Below, one piece after another: positions 1-7,623 of a stretch of DNA of 13,367 nt. The stretch lies in NCBI GenBank assembly GCA_017882405.1, contig JADGPO010000085.1, forward strand, positions 1 through 13,367, read 5' to 3'. Made by a program: the position numbers and the translations under genes. How positions within the stretch are numbered: the stretch's first letter is position 1; each line of letters starts with the position of its first letter. Under the pieces are notes generated by a model. The model was given only the letters and a program-made list of their open reading frames with translations. It did no database searches and was not told where the DNA came from. This DNA comes from Solirubrobacteraceae bacterium (GTDB lineage Bacteria; Actinomycetota; Thermoleophilia; Solirubrobacterales; Solirubrobacteraceae).

Positions 1-424
1 AGAGCTCGACCGCCTCGTCGTCGGCCGGCACGCCGGGCATGCCGCGGAACACGGTGATCCAGATCTGCTCGGGGTCGAGCCCGAACACCTCCGTCGAGAG
101 CTCGAATGCGTACTCGATGGCCTCGCGCTTGAAGTAGTCGCCGAACGAGAAGTTGCCCAGCATCTCGAAGAACGTCAGGTGCCGCGTGGTCGTTCCGATG
201 ATCTCGATGTCCGGCGTGCGGAACGTCTTCTGGCAGGTCGTCACCCGCTTTCGTGGCGGCTTCTCGATCCCCTGGAAGTACGGCTTGAGCGGATGCATGC
301 CGGCGATGGTGAACAGCGCCGAGGGATCGAACTCGGCCGGAACCAGCGGCGCCGAGGGCAGCCTCAAGTGCCCCTGGGACTCGAAGAACTCCAGGAACGT
401 GCGTCGGATCTCGTCGGAGGTCAT
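1..424 (-). CDS. alaS: Alanyl-tRNA synthetase, N-terminal part (3' end outside window)
   Basis: Class II synthetase that attaches alanine to tRNA-Ala in the cytoplasm. Only the first 141 residues are in the window; the frame is open at position 1. The protein opens [19 protein letters not shown], continues with [17 protein letters not shown], and has the very conserved block [19 protein letters not shown] near residues 82-100, typical of the AlaRS catalytic domain (motif 1/2 region). The ATG at 424 gives the usual AlaRS N-terminus. It is the last gene seen of the minus-strand aaRS block, 46 nt after mnmA. Within that gap a TACACT hexamer (440-435, minus) lies 10 nt before the ATG and could be a weak extra promoter, but I see no matching -35. 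Family assignment is very secure. Confidence 0.97.
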   Translation of the reverse strand, partial: MTSDEIRRTFLEFFESQGHLRLPSAPLVPAEFDPSALFTIAGMHPLKPYFQGIEKPPRKRVTTCQKTFRTPDIEIIGTTTRHLTFFEMLGNFSFGDYFKREAIEYAFELSTEVFGLDPEQIWITVFRGMPGVPADDEAVEL

Positions 425-470
425 GGGAGAGCCCAGTGTAGGCGCGGGTCCGGCCACGCTCGGCGGGAGA

Positions 471-1940
471 CTAACCGGCGGCGCGGGTGATCGTGCCCCA
501 GCCCACCACCAGCTCGCCGTCCATCAGGCAGGCGAGCTGACCGGGGGCGGCGCCGTCGGCCGGCTCGGCCAGCTCGATCGCCAGCGTCCGGTGGCGCCCG
601 GCCTCGGGCTCCCCCGCCAGCCGCGCCGCCATCGGGCGCGACCGGTAGCGCAGCTTGACCCGGTTCACGCGCGCGCCGGCGCGATGCAGGCGCACACCGC
701 GGACGGCGACTTTGAACGTCTGCAGCGCCTCGCGCGGTCCGAGTGTGACCCGCCCGGTGGCGGCGTCCTTGTCCAGGACGTACAGCGGTGTGGGGTGGGC
801 GGGATTCGATTCGACGCCGAGACCGCGGCGCTGGCCGACGGTGAACCGGTGTTGTCCCTGATGGCGCCCGACCACGGTGCCGGCAGCGTCGACCAGCTCG
901 CCCGGCTGGTCGCCGATCCCGCCGTGGCGCGCGAGAAAGCGAGCGCGGTCGGTTCCGGCCAGGAAGCACAGGTCCTGGGAGTCGACCTTGTCGGCCACCG
1001 CCAGGCCGGCCCGCGAGGCGATCTCGCGCACCTCGGGCTTGTGCAGCTCGCCCAGCGGAAAGCGCATCCGGGCGAGCGACGCCGGGGCCACGGCGGCCAG
1101 CATGTAGGTCTGATCCTTGGCCGGGTCGGCGGCGGCCCGCAGCAGCGGTCCGTGCGCGTCTCCCGTCTCGGCGGTGCGCGCGTAGTGGCCGGTGGCGAGG
1201 CGGTCGCAGCCGAGCCGGTCGGCCAGCTCCAGCATCGCGTCCAGGCGCACGTGACCGTTGCAGCCGACGCACGGGTTGGGCGTCTCCCCCCCGGCGTAGC
1301 CGGCGATGAACGGCGACACCACGCCGGCGCGGAACGGCTCGCGCAGGTCCAGCGTGAAGTGTGCGAGGCCCATCGAATGAGCGAGCGAGCGAGCCTGAGC
1401 GACCGCCGAGGCCGAGCAGCAGCTGCGCTCGCCATCGTTCTCCGGATCGGCCCACAGCTCCAGCGTGACCGCCAGCGTGGGCGTGCCCGCGGCGCTGACG
1501 AGATGCGCGGCCACCGTGCTGTCCACGCCGCTGCTCATCGCCACCAGCGTCGCCTCGGCGTCGGCGGGGAGCCTGGCCTCCGCGCTCACGGCGGCGCCCA
1601 GCGCGCGGGCCAGCGCGTCGGAGGCCAGCTCCGCGGCGTGCAGCTTGGCGACGCTGAGCCCGCCCAGCTCGGCGGCGATCTGGCGGGGTCCGATCCGGGC
1701 GACGTCGAGGATCACGGCGCCTCGGACAAGGGTGACGGCGGCGCTGGCGGCGGCGCTGGCGGCCCCGCAGCCACGGGCGGTGAAGCCGGCGTCGGTGACG
1801 CGCGTGCCGTCGATGGCCAACGAGAAGGTCACCTCATCGCAGCACGACCCGCCGCTGGTGGTGATCGTGTGGGCGCGCGGCGGCACGTGACCCTGACCCT
1901 GAGGAGAGGTCAGGTGGTGCTCGAAGGCCAGGACGTCCAC
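471..1940 (-). CDS. mnmA: tRNA-specific 2-thiouridylase MnmA with N-terminal IscU/NifU-like domain
   Basis: MnmA adenylates U34 of tRNA-Lys/Glu/Gln and replaces its oxygen with sulfur. The MnmA part spans about residues 128-489: PP-loop SSGVDS at 136-141 (the usual motif is SGGxDS), TPNPCVGCN with the expected catalytic Cys224, ATGHYAR at 249-255, KDQTYML near 275, and the second catalytic Cys325 in DSQDLCF. At 489 aa it is ~120 longer than ordinary MnmA (about 360-380). The extra N-terminus resembles the IscU/NifU scaffold fold: CCDE at 33-36, [11 protein letters not shown] at 51-61, [14 protein letters not shown] at 93-106. Two scaffold Cys positions are kept, but the third, normally HC, is HA here. 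The start is GTG at 1940, 9 nt after aspS; it keeps the whole scaffold domain. Whether the scaffold domain carries sulfur, a cluster or neither is inference. Confidence 0.94.
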   Translation of the reverse strand: MDVLAFEHHLTSPQGQGHVPPRAHTITTSGGSCCDEVTFSLAIDGTRVTDAGFTARGCGAASAAASAAVTLVRGAVILDVARIGPRQIAAELGGLSVAKLHAAELASDALARALGAAVSAEARLPADAEATLVAMSSGVDSTVAAHLVSAAGTPTLAVTLELWADPENDGERSCCSASAVAQARSLAHSMGLAHFTLDLREPFRAGVVSPFIAGYAGGETPNPCVGCNGHVRLDAMLELADRLGCDRLATGHYARTAETGDAHGPLLRAAADPAKDQTYMLAAVAPASLARMRFPLGELHKPEVREIASRAGLAVADKVDSQDLCFLAGTDRARFLARHGGIGDQPGELVDAAGTVVGRHQGQHRFTVGQRRGLGVESNPAHPTPLYVLDKDAATGRVTLGPREALQTFKVAVRGVRLHRAGARVNRVKLRYRSRPMAARLAGEPEAGRHRTLAIELAEPADGAAPGQLACLMDGELVVGWGTITRAAG

Positions 1941-1949
1941 GGAGGCGCC

Positions 1950-3767
1950 TCAGGCCAGGCGCAGGCCGAGCTCGCGCAGCTGGCCCGGCTCGACGGGGGC
2001 GGGCGCACCGGTGAGCGGATCGCCGCCGCTGGTCGCCTTGGGGAACGCGATCACCTCGCGGATGTTGTCGCGCCCGGCCAGCAGCGCGACGACCCGGTCC
2101 AGACCCATCGCGATCCCGCCGTGGGGCGGGGCGCCGTAGCGCAGCGCGTCCAGCAGGAAGCCGAACCGTGCCTGGGCGTCGGCCTCGCCGATCCCGATCA
2201 GCTCGAACACGCGCGACTGCACGTCCAGGCGATGGTTGCGGATCGAGCCGCCGCCGATCTCGTTGCCGTCGAGCACCAGGTCGTAGGAGCGCGACAGCAG
2301 AGCTGCCGGGTCGTCGAGATCCTTAAGGCCGGCCGGCTCGCCGGCGGCGGTGGCCGGCGCGGTGAAGGGATGATGCTCGGCGTCCCAGCGCTGCTCGTCG
2401 GGCTTGTAGGCGAACATCGGGAAGCGCACTATCCAGCGGATGTCGTGCGTCCCGGCGGGCACCAGATCGAACCGCCGCGCCAGCTCCAGCCGCAGGGCGC
2501 CCAGCGCCTGGGAGGCGACCGCGGGCTCGTCGGCGACGATCAGCAGCAGGTCGCCGGTCTTGGCCTGCAAGCGCTCGTTGAGCGCGGAGATCTCGGCGGC
2601 GGTCAGGAACTTCGCCACCGGCGAGCGCCAGGGCGCGTCTTCCTCGTCCTGCACGGACGCCCACACCAGGCCCTTGCCCCCGTGCTGCTTGGCCAGCTCG
2701 GTGAGCGCGTCGAGATCCGAGCGAGCCAGGGCGTGCGCGCCGGCGTTGATCCCGCGGACCACGCCGCCGCTTCCCAGCGCGCCCGCGAACACCTTGAACT
2801 CGGTCTGGGCCAGCGCCTCGCCGAGGTCTGTCAGCTCCAGGCCGAAGCGCGCGTCGGGACGGTCTGATCCGAAGCGGCTCATCGCCTCGTCGTGGGTCAT
2901 CCGTGGCCACGGGGCCGGCGGCAGCTCGAGGCCGGCATCGGCGAACACCGCGCCCATGACCTCCTCGGACAGCTCGAGCACGTCGTCCTCCTCGACGAAG
3001 CCCATCTCGATGTCCAGCTGGGTGAACTCGGGCAGGCGGTCGGCGCGCGCGTCCTCGTCGCGGAAGCAGCGGACGATCTGGTAGTAGCGCTCAAAGCCGC
3101 CGATCATCAGCAGCTGCTTGAACAGCTGCGGGGACTGGGGCAGCGCGTAGAAGAGACCCGGTACCCGCCCACCCGCGATCCTGGCCGGGACCAGGAAGTC
3201 ACGGGCGCCCTCAGGCGTCGACCGCGTCAGAAACGGCGTCTCGATCTCCAGGAAGTCGCGCGCGTCCAGGACCTCGCGCATCGTGCGCACCACCCGGTGA
3301 CGTAGGGCGATCGCCTCCTGCATCGGCGCGCGGCGCAGGTCCAGCGACCGGTGGCGCAGCCGCAGATCCTCGTTGACAGCGGTGTCCTCGTCGAGCGGGA
3401 ACGGCGGCGTGTCGGCGTCGGCGAGGATCTCCAGCTCGGCGGCCGCGATCTCGATCTCGCCCGTCGCCAGGTGAGGGTTGACGTTCTCCGGCGCGCGCCG
3501 GGTGACCGTCCCGGAGACGGTGATCACGTCCTCGGAGCGCAGCGCGTGAGCGTCGGCGTGCGCCCGGGCCGCCGTCTCGGGGTTGAACACCAGCTGCACG
3601 ATCCCCGAGCGCTCGCGCAGATCGATGAAGATCAGCCCGCCGTGGTCGCGGCGACGGTGAACCCAGCCGCTGACGCGCACCTCCTCGCCGGCGCGCGAGG
3701 CGTCGATCTGTCCGGCCCACGCGTCGCGATAGCGGTTCGCGCGGGGCGGATTTGCCATCGCGCTCAT
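1950..3767 (-). CDS. aspS: Aspartyl-tRNA synthetase, bacterial type, possibly non-discriminating
   Basis: Charges tRNA-Asp (and perhaps tRNA-Asn) with aspartate. The 605-aa length fits bacterial AspRS. An OB-fold anticodon-binding domain occupies about residues 15-110 (VRVSGWVHRRRDHGG, FIDLRERSG). Class II motif 1 lies near FLEIETPFLTRSTPEG (172-187), motif 2 is YQIVRCFRDEDAR with EFTQLDIEM (229-255), and motif 3 is GIAMGLDRVV (551-560). The bacterial GAD insertion fills about 290-420. His42 in RRRDHGG is the residue typical of non-discriminating enzymes, whereas discriminating ones usually have Leu there; this rests on known work with bacterial AspRS and is an inference here. The ATG at 3767 overlaps the hisS stop in an ATGA; a second Met three codons later is a possible start. 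Confidence 0.97.
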   Translation of the reverse strand: MSAMANPPRANRYRDAWAGQIDASRAGEEVRVSGWVHRRRDHGGLIFIDLRERSGIVQLVFNPETAARAHADAHALRSEDVITVSGTVTRRAPENVNPHLATGEIEIAAAELEILADADTPPFPLDEDTAVNEDLRLRHRSLDLRRAPMQEAIALRHRVVRTMREVLDARDFLEIETPFLTRSTPEGARDFLVPARIAGGRVPGLFYALPQSPQLFKQLLMIGGFERYYQIVRCFRDEDARADRLPEFTQLDIEMGFVEEDDVLELSEEVMGAVFADAGLELPPAPWPRMTHDEAMSRFGSDRPDARFGLELTDLGEALAQTEFKVFAGALGSGGVVRGINAGAHALARSDLDALTELAKQHGGKGLVWASVQDEEDAPWRSPVAKFLTAAEISALNERLQAKTGDLLLIVADEPAVASQALGALRLELARRFDLVPAGTHDIRWIVRFPMFAYKPDEQRWDAEHHPFTAPATAAGEPAGLKDLDDPAALLSRSYDLVLDGNEIGGGSIRNHRLDVQSRVFELIGIGEADAQARFGFLLDALRYGAPPHGGIAMGLDRVVALLAGRDNIREVIAFPKATSGGDPLTGAPAPVEPGQLRELGLRLA

Positions 3768-5011
3768 AGGCGGCTGCCCCGCAGGATGGTGGGGATCACG
3801 GCCTGGATTTCGATTTCTACTTGCTCGCCGGACTCCATGTTCCTCAAGCTCACGCGCTCCTGGTCGCCGATGATCGCAACGTAGCGCGCGCCGATCCGGT
3901 CGGCGTGCTTGAGTTGTCCCTTGAGTGAGCGCCCGGCGAGCTCCATCTGAGCGCGCAGACCCGCCTCGCGCGCGTCGTTGGCGAGCTCGAACGCGGAGCG
4001 TCCACGGTCTGCAACGGCGAGCGCCACGAACAGGTCGACGACGTCAGGCGCGATCGGCAGCTCTCCGCTGGCCAGCAGCATCCGCTCCACGCCGGCCGCC
4101 CACCCGGAGGCGGGCGTGGGCAGGCCGCCCAGCAGCTCCATCAGCCCGTCATAGCGACCGCCGCCGCCGACTCCCGACTGCGCGCCCAGCGCGTCGGAGG
4201 CGAACTCGAACACCGTGCGCGCGTAGTAGTCCAGCCCGCGCACGAGGGTCGGATCGAGCTCATAGGGCTGACCGGCGTCATCGAGCAGCGCGCGCACCTG
4301 CTCGAAGTGCTCGGCATCCTCGGGAGCGAGGCGATCCAACAAGGTCGGCGCCCCGCGCATCGTCTCGATCGTCGTGCGGTCGCTTGAATCGAAGGCGCGC
4401 ATCGGGTTGAGGTCGATCCGCGCCACCACCTCGGGCGAGAGGCCGTCCTCGTGCCCGTGCAGATAGGCGGTCAGCTCCTCGCGGTACTCGGCGCGGGTCG
4501 CCGGGGTGCCCAGGCTGGACAGCCGCAGCCGCGTTTCCCGCACGCCCAGCGACTGCAGCACGTCGGACAGCAGGATGATCAGCTCGGCATCGGTCTCGGG
4601 CGACGGCGATCCGATCGCCTCGGCTCCCACCTGCCAGAACTGGCGATAGCGGCCACGTTGCGGCGCCTCGGCGCGGAAGAAGCTCGACAGGTACCAGAGC
4701 TTGACCGGCTGGGGCAGCTTGTGCATGCCGTGCTCGATGTAGGCGCGACACACGGGGGCGGTGCCCTCCGGGCGCAGCGTCAGCGAGCGTCCACCGCCGT
4801 CGTCGAAGGTGTACATCTCCTTCTGGACGATGTCGGTGGCCTCCCCCACCCCGCGCGCGAACAGCTCGGTGGCCTCGAACGTCGGCGTCTCGATCCGGTG
4901 ATAGCCGGCGGCGCCGAGGATCCGCCGGGCGTGGTCCTCGAGCACCGCGCGCCGGGCCGCGTCGGCCGGCAGCACGTCGAACGTCCCCCGGGGGGCCTGG
5001 ATCGTGCTCAT
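3764..5011 (-). CDS. hisS: Histidyl-tRNA synthetase
   Basis: Class II enzyme that attaches histidine to tRNA-His. The 415-aa length is normal. Visible motifs are the N-terminal PRGTFDVLP (7-15), LTLRPEGTAPVCRAY (77-91, motif 2 region), YLSSFFRAEAPQRGRYRQFWQ (107-127), the HisRS-specific LVRGLDYYARTVFEF (256-270) and GVGGGGRYDGL (280-290), and motif 3 GWAAGVERML (303-312). The C-terminal anticodon-binding domain starts near 325. The start is ATG at 5011, 14 nt after the upstream hydrolase stop, with only a weak ribosome-binding site (GAG). It is translationally coupled to aspS by the ATGA overlap at 3764-3767. Together with aspS this is a common bacterial gene pair. Confidence 0.97.
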   Translation of the reverse strand: MSTIQAPRGTFDVLPADAARRAVLEDHARRILGAAGYHRIETPTFEATELFARGVGEATDIVQKEMYTFDDGGGRSLTLRPEGTAPVCRAYIEHGMHKLPQPVKLWYLSSFFRAEAPQRGRYRQFWQVGAEAIGSPSPETDAELIILLSDVLQSLGVRETRLRLSSLGTPATRAEYREELTAYLHGHEDGLSPEVVARIDLNPMRAFDSSDRTTIETMRGAPTLLDRLAPEDAEHFEQVRALLDDAGQPYELDPTLVRGLDYYARTVFEFASDALGAQSGVGGGGRYDGLMELLGGLPTPASGWAAGVERMLLASGELPIAPDVVDLFVALAVADRGRSAFELANDAREAGLRAQMELAGRSLKGQLKHADRIGARYVAIIGDQERVSLRNMESGEQVEIEIQAVIPTILRGSRL

Positions 5012-5025
5012 CTGCGAGCTCGCGG

Positions 5026-5676
5026 TTAGCGGTCGTGCGCGAGTTCGCGCAGGAACGGATTCGAGTCGCGCTCGGCGCCGAGCGTTGTCAGGCCCATGTG
5101 GCCCGGGTGCACGGTCGTCTCCGCCGGGAAGGCGTTCAGGAGCGACTCGATCGAGGCCAGCAGCGTCGGCCAGTCGCCCCCGGGCAGGTCGACACGGCCG
5201 ACCGAGCCCTGGAAGAGGACGTCGCCGGAGAACAGCGCCTCGTGCTCGGGCAGCGCGTAGCTGACGTGACCCGGGCTGTGTCCCGGCGTGAAGATCACCT
5301 CGAAGCTCAACCCGGCCAGCTCGAGCGTCTCGCCACCGGCGACCGTGTGGTCGGCGTTATAGCTCTCGAACGGACCGAAGCCCGGGAAGCGCACATACTC
5401 GTTGATGTTGGCGAGGATCTCAGTCTCGAGCTCCGGGCAGTACACCGGCGCGCCCGTGGCCCGCGCGACCTCCGCCAATGCGCCGACGTGGTCGAAGTGC
5501 GTGTGGGTGAGCAGAATCGCGTCGACCTTCGTGATGCCCAGCGCCTGGAGCGCACCGAGAATGCGCTCGGCCTCCTCGCCCGGATCGACGATCACCGCCC
5601 GATCAGAACCGGGGTCGCGCACGATGTAGCAGTTCTCCTGCACTGGACCGACGGTGAACATCCGCGCGTCGATCAT
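5026..5676 (-). CDS. Metallo-beta-lactamase-fold hydrolase (glyoxalase II/YcbL-like)
   Basis: A 216-aa soluble hydrolase of the metallo-beta-lactamase fold, close in size and motif order to short glyoxalase II-like (YcbL-type) proteins. The metal-binding set is complete: HTHFDH at 58-63, H133 in PGHSPGH, D152 in SGDVLF, and H193 in VHPGH. It opens with MFTVGPVQENCYIV, the typical entry strand of this family. The ATG at 5676 overlaps the stop of the upstream membrane-protein gene in an ATGA. A larger frame extends upstream, but that part is a shadow of the preceding genes. The natural substrate is not known; hydroxyacylglutathione-type thioester hydrolysis is family-based inference. Genes of this class are often found next to hisS-aspS in Gram-positive bacteria. 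Confidence 0.92.
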   Translation of the reverse strand: MIDARMFTVGPVQENCYIVRDPGSDRAVIVDPGEEAERILGALQALGITKVDAILLTHTHFDHVGALAEVARATGAPVYCPELETEILANINEYVRFPGFGPFESYNADHTVAGGETLELAGLSFEVIFTPGHSPGHVSYALPEHEALFSGDVLFQGSVGRVDLPGGDWPTLLASIESLLNAFPAETTVHPGHMGLTTLGAERDSNPFLRELAHDR

Positions 5677-6026
5677 CCCGAGAGCTCCTTCTTGCGCATG
5701 CGGCGGCGGTACAGGAACGTCTCCAGGTAATACCCACCGGGGACGTACAGCGCCAGCGAGAACACCGCGAACGCCAGCGCCGCCAGCACCTTGCCCTTGG
5801 TGACCACCAGCAGGAAGATCAGCATGAAGCCGCTGGCCAGCAACGCCCGGTTCAAGGCGCTCCGCCATGTCGGCGCCTTGTCCAGGCGCGCTTGACGGGC
5901 CTGGTCGCGCGTCTGCTTCTTGCGCTCCGCGGGACTGGCCGGCCGGCTGGTGCGCCCGCGCGACTGCACGACGCCCGCGGCGGTTCCGCGGTGCTTGGTG
6001 CGGCGCTTGCGCTTGGTCTGGGCCAT
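5673..6026 (-). CDS. Small basic two-helix membrane protein, function unknown
   Basis: A 117-aa protein I cannot name. Its first ~60 residues are strongly basic and likely cytosolic (MAQTKRKRRTKHRG, then PAERKKQTRDQARQARLDK). Two hydrophobic segments follow: about residues 61-77 (ALLASGFMLIFLLVV) and 80-99 (LAALAFAVFSLALYVPGG), with a short KGK turn between them. It closes with a basic tail RRRMRKKELSG. The inside-positive pattern suggests both ends are in the cytoplasm. The ATG at 6026 is preceded by a weak TAGGT. It begins 12 nt after the formimidoyltransferase gene and ends in an ATGA overlap with the hydrolase gene, so it belongs to the same transcription unit. A role in membrane or RNA contact could be guessed from the basic arm, but nothing in the sequence proves it. 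Confidence 0.82.
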   Translation of the reverse strand: MAQTKRKRRTKHRGTAAGVVQSRGRTSRPASPAERKKQTRDQARQARLDKAPTWRSALNRALLASGFMLIFLLVVTKGKVLAALAFAVFSLALYVPGGYYLETFLYRRRMRKKELSG

Positions 6027-6038
6027 TACCTAAGGAGT

Positions 6039-6905
6039 TTACGCGGTGCGGGCGCGGCGGTGAAGGGCATCCTCGATCGTCTCGTACCCGCGCAGGGCGA
6101 CGTCGTCCGGGAAGTCTTCGAAGGCGGCCCGCGGCGCCAGCCCCACCAGCTCTGCCCCGGCCACCGGCGCGTGGCGGGCGACGGCGGCGACCACGGCGGC
6201 CGGCGAGGCCCGCCAGTGGTCCTCGACATTGGTCGACACCTGCGCCAGACCGAGGTGCTCCAGCCACAGGCCGATCGCGCGGACGCCCGGTAGCCCCTCC
6301 TCCCCGCCCTCCCGGATCTTCGCCGCGATCGCCCGGGCGTCGTCCAGCGTCGCCGTCGGCCCGAGCTCGACGTTGAAGGCGATCAGCGGCGGGCGAGCGC
6401 CGACGAGCACGGCGCCGGCCGTGGGGTGAAGCGCGTCGGGCCCGAAGTTCGGCGCCAGCTCCCCGGCGGCGATGCGTCGCGCCAGCTCGGCCGGGCCGCC
6501 GCGGCGCAGCTGGGCGCGCGAGCGACCGCCGGCGAGCACGCCGTACAGGAACACCGGCAATCCGAGCTCGGCGCCCAGGCGATCGGCGAGCACCAGCGCC
6601 TCCGCACAGGCGGCGCCGCGGTCGTCGTTATTGATATGGATGATCGGAGCCACGTCGATCGCTCCGACGCGCGGATGAATGCCATCGTGAGTGTCGATCT
6701 GGATCCGGCGCACCGCCTCGGCGGCGCCGCGAACGACGGCATCGGCCAGCGCTCCCGGCTCGCCGGCGAGCGTGTACGCGCTGCGATGGTGGTCGGGATC
6801 GGAATGGACGTCGAGCAGGCCGTCGCCGAAGGCGGCCGCGACGGCCGCGATCGTGGTCTGATCGCGGCCCTCGGAGACGTTGGGGTACGCCAGAAGGGCG
6901 GCCAC
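6039..6905 (-). CDS. Glutamate formimidoyltransferase (FTCD N-terminal-type)
   Basis: Transfers the formimino group between N-formimino-glutamate and tetrahydrofolate, linking histidine breakdown to one-carbon metabolism. The 288-aa protein has the two formiminotransferase subdomains but no cyclodeaminase part. Seen motifs are AYPNVSEGRD (6-15), DPDHHRSAYTLAG (37-49), the folate/active-site block GIHPRVGAIDVAP (75-87) with the expected catalytic His77, and LPVFLYG followed by a Gly/Arg-rich loop. The start chosen is GTG at 6905; it gives the family N-terminus and overlaps the stop of the upstream M29 remnant by one base (TAGTG). The frame is open far upstream, but that part encodes shadow sequence. 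No hut genes are present here, so a strict histidine-degradation role is not established; in some lineages these proteins stand alone. Confidence 0.93.
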   Translation of the reverse strand: MAALLAYPNVSEGRDQTTIAAVAAAFGDGLLDVHSDPDHHRSAYTLAGEPGALADAVVRGAAEAVRRIQIDTHDGIHPRVGAIDVAPIIHINNDDRGAACAEALVLADRLGAELGLPVFLYGVLAGGRSRAQLRRGGPAELARRIAAGELAPNFGPDALHPTAGAVLVGARPPLIAFNVELGPTATLDDARAIAAKIREGGEEGLPGVRAIGLWLEHLGLAQVSTNVEDHWRASPAAVVAAVARHAPVAGAELVGLAPRAAFEDFPDDVALRGYETIEDALHRRARTA

Positions 6906-7582
6906 TACGTGTCGTGCGCGTATCGGCCGTCGACCAGCACCTCGCGGCCGCCGACGGTCAGCGAGGCGTCGAGCACCACCACATCGAGATGGGTCGGCAC
7001 CGACACCGTGCCGCCGATCCCCGCGCTGCCCCCTAACGCGACGTGCACCGTGCCGAGCATCTTCTCGTCCTCCAGCACGAAGCCGGTGAGGCGCGCGCGG
7101 TCGTTGGTGCCCACCCCCAGCTCGGCGACGTTCGTGCCCAACTCCCCGTGCCGGTTCAGCTGGGCCAGCAGCTCGGGGCCGAGTCGGCCCTCGGCGGCCG
7201 CCAGACGTCCGTCGGACACCGTCAGCCGCGCGGGTTGTTCGGTGGTCAGCCCAAGGCGGGCGATGCTGCTCGCCACCAGGGCGCCGCGGGCGCTGTCCGC
7301 CGCTTCCAGCAGCTGCGCGACGGCTTGTGAGCGCTCGCTCATCAGGTCGAAGTCGACCGCCATCACGCGCGCCGACATGTCGTCGGTCACCCCGGGCATG
7401 GTGGCGCCGGCGTCGCTGGCAGCCTTGCGCGGCGCGTGTGTGGCTGAGCAAGCGCGTCGTCGGGGCGATGAACACGTCGCAGGCGCTGAGCGCCGCCGCC
7501 AGCGGGGGCGGAGGCCCTCGCCGCGCGTGACCGCCAGACAGCGGCGCAGGACGGTGTCCACGGCGGGGCCGAGGTCGGGCAT
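6905..7582 (-). pseudogene. Broken M29-family aminopeptidase (two deletions plus frameshifts)
   Basis: Remnant of a thermophilic-type metallo-aminopeptidase (M29, AmpS/AmpT-like). Intact family members have about 320-370 residues; about 225 codons remain. The C-terminal half is well kept: HGELGTNVAELGVGTNDRAR, LEDEKMLGTVH and SVPTHLDVVVLD carry most metal ligands. Three lesions are visible. (1) After MPDLGPAVDTVLRRCLAVTRGEG the frame jumps, near 7505-7520, to another frame reading PLAAALSACDVFIAPTTRLL, with about 60 residues missing. (2) An extra base near 7430 returns the frame to RKAASDAG. (3) Near 7280-7290 AADSAR is joined directly to GALVASS, losing about 45-50 residues, including the conserved GE-FIAP-type metal-binding stretch. 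It ends one base into the next gene's GTG. Family sizes and missing parts are from memory of the family; the frame switches are seen directly. Confidence 0.85.
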
Positions 7583-7588
7583 CGCCGG

Positions 7589-7594
7589 ATCATA
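7589..7594 (-). promoter_or_regulatory. Candidate leaderless -10 box (TATGAT) for the operon
   Basis: On the minus strand TATGAT is followed by six bases and then the ATG at 7582, the spacing expected for a leaderless transcript whose first base is the start codon. I see no good -35. It lies in the 41-nt gap between the tetR stop and the M29 remnant and could drive the remnant, the formimidoyltransferase gene and the aaRS genes downstream. Confidence 0.5.
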
Positions 7595-7623
7595 GGTCGG
7601 GCCGCTGCTACGGCGACTGACCC

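Noticed and set aside
153..2867. A 904-aa open frame on the plus strand
   Set aside because: It runs antisense to alaS, mnmA and aspS, whose motifs are unmistakable. Long antisense frames are common in GC-rich coding DNA, and its protein is low-complexity Arg/Gly/Ala-rich.
5026..6267. A 413-aa form of the metallo-beta-lactamase-fold protein
   Set aside because: The extra ~197 residues are Gly/Arg-rich shadow of neighbouring genes. ATG 5676 with its ATGA overlap gives the normal length.
6039..7475. A 478-aa frame suggesting a fusion of an upstream domain to the formimidoyltransferase
   Set aside because: Upstream of 6905 the translation is shadow sequence apart from a short stretch of the frameshifted M29 gene; the normal N-terminus begins at GTG 6905.
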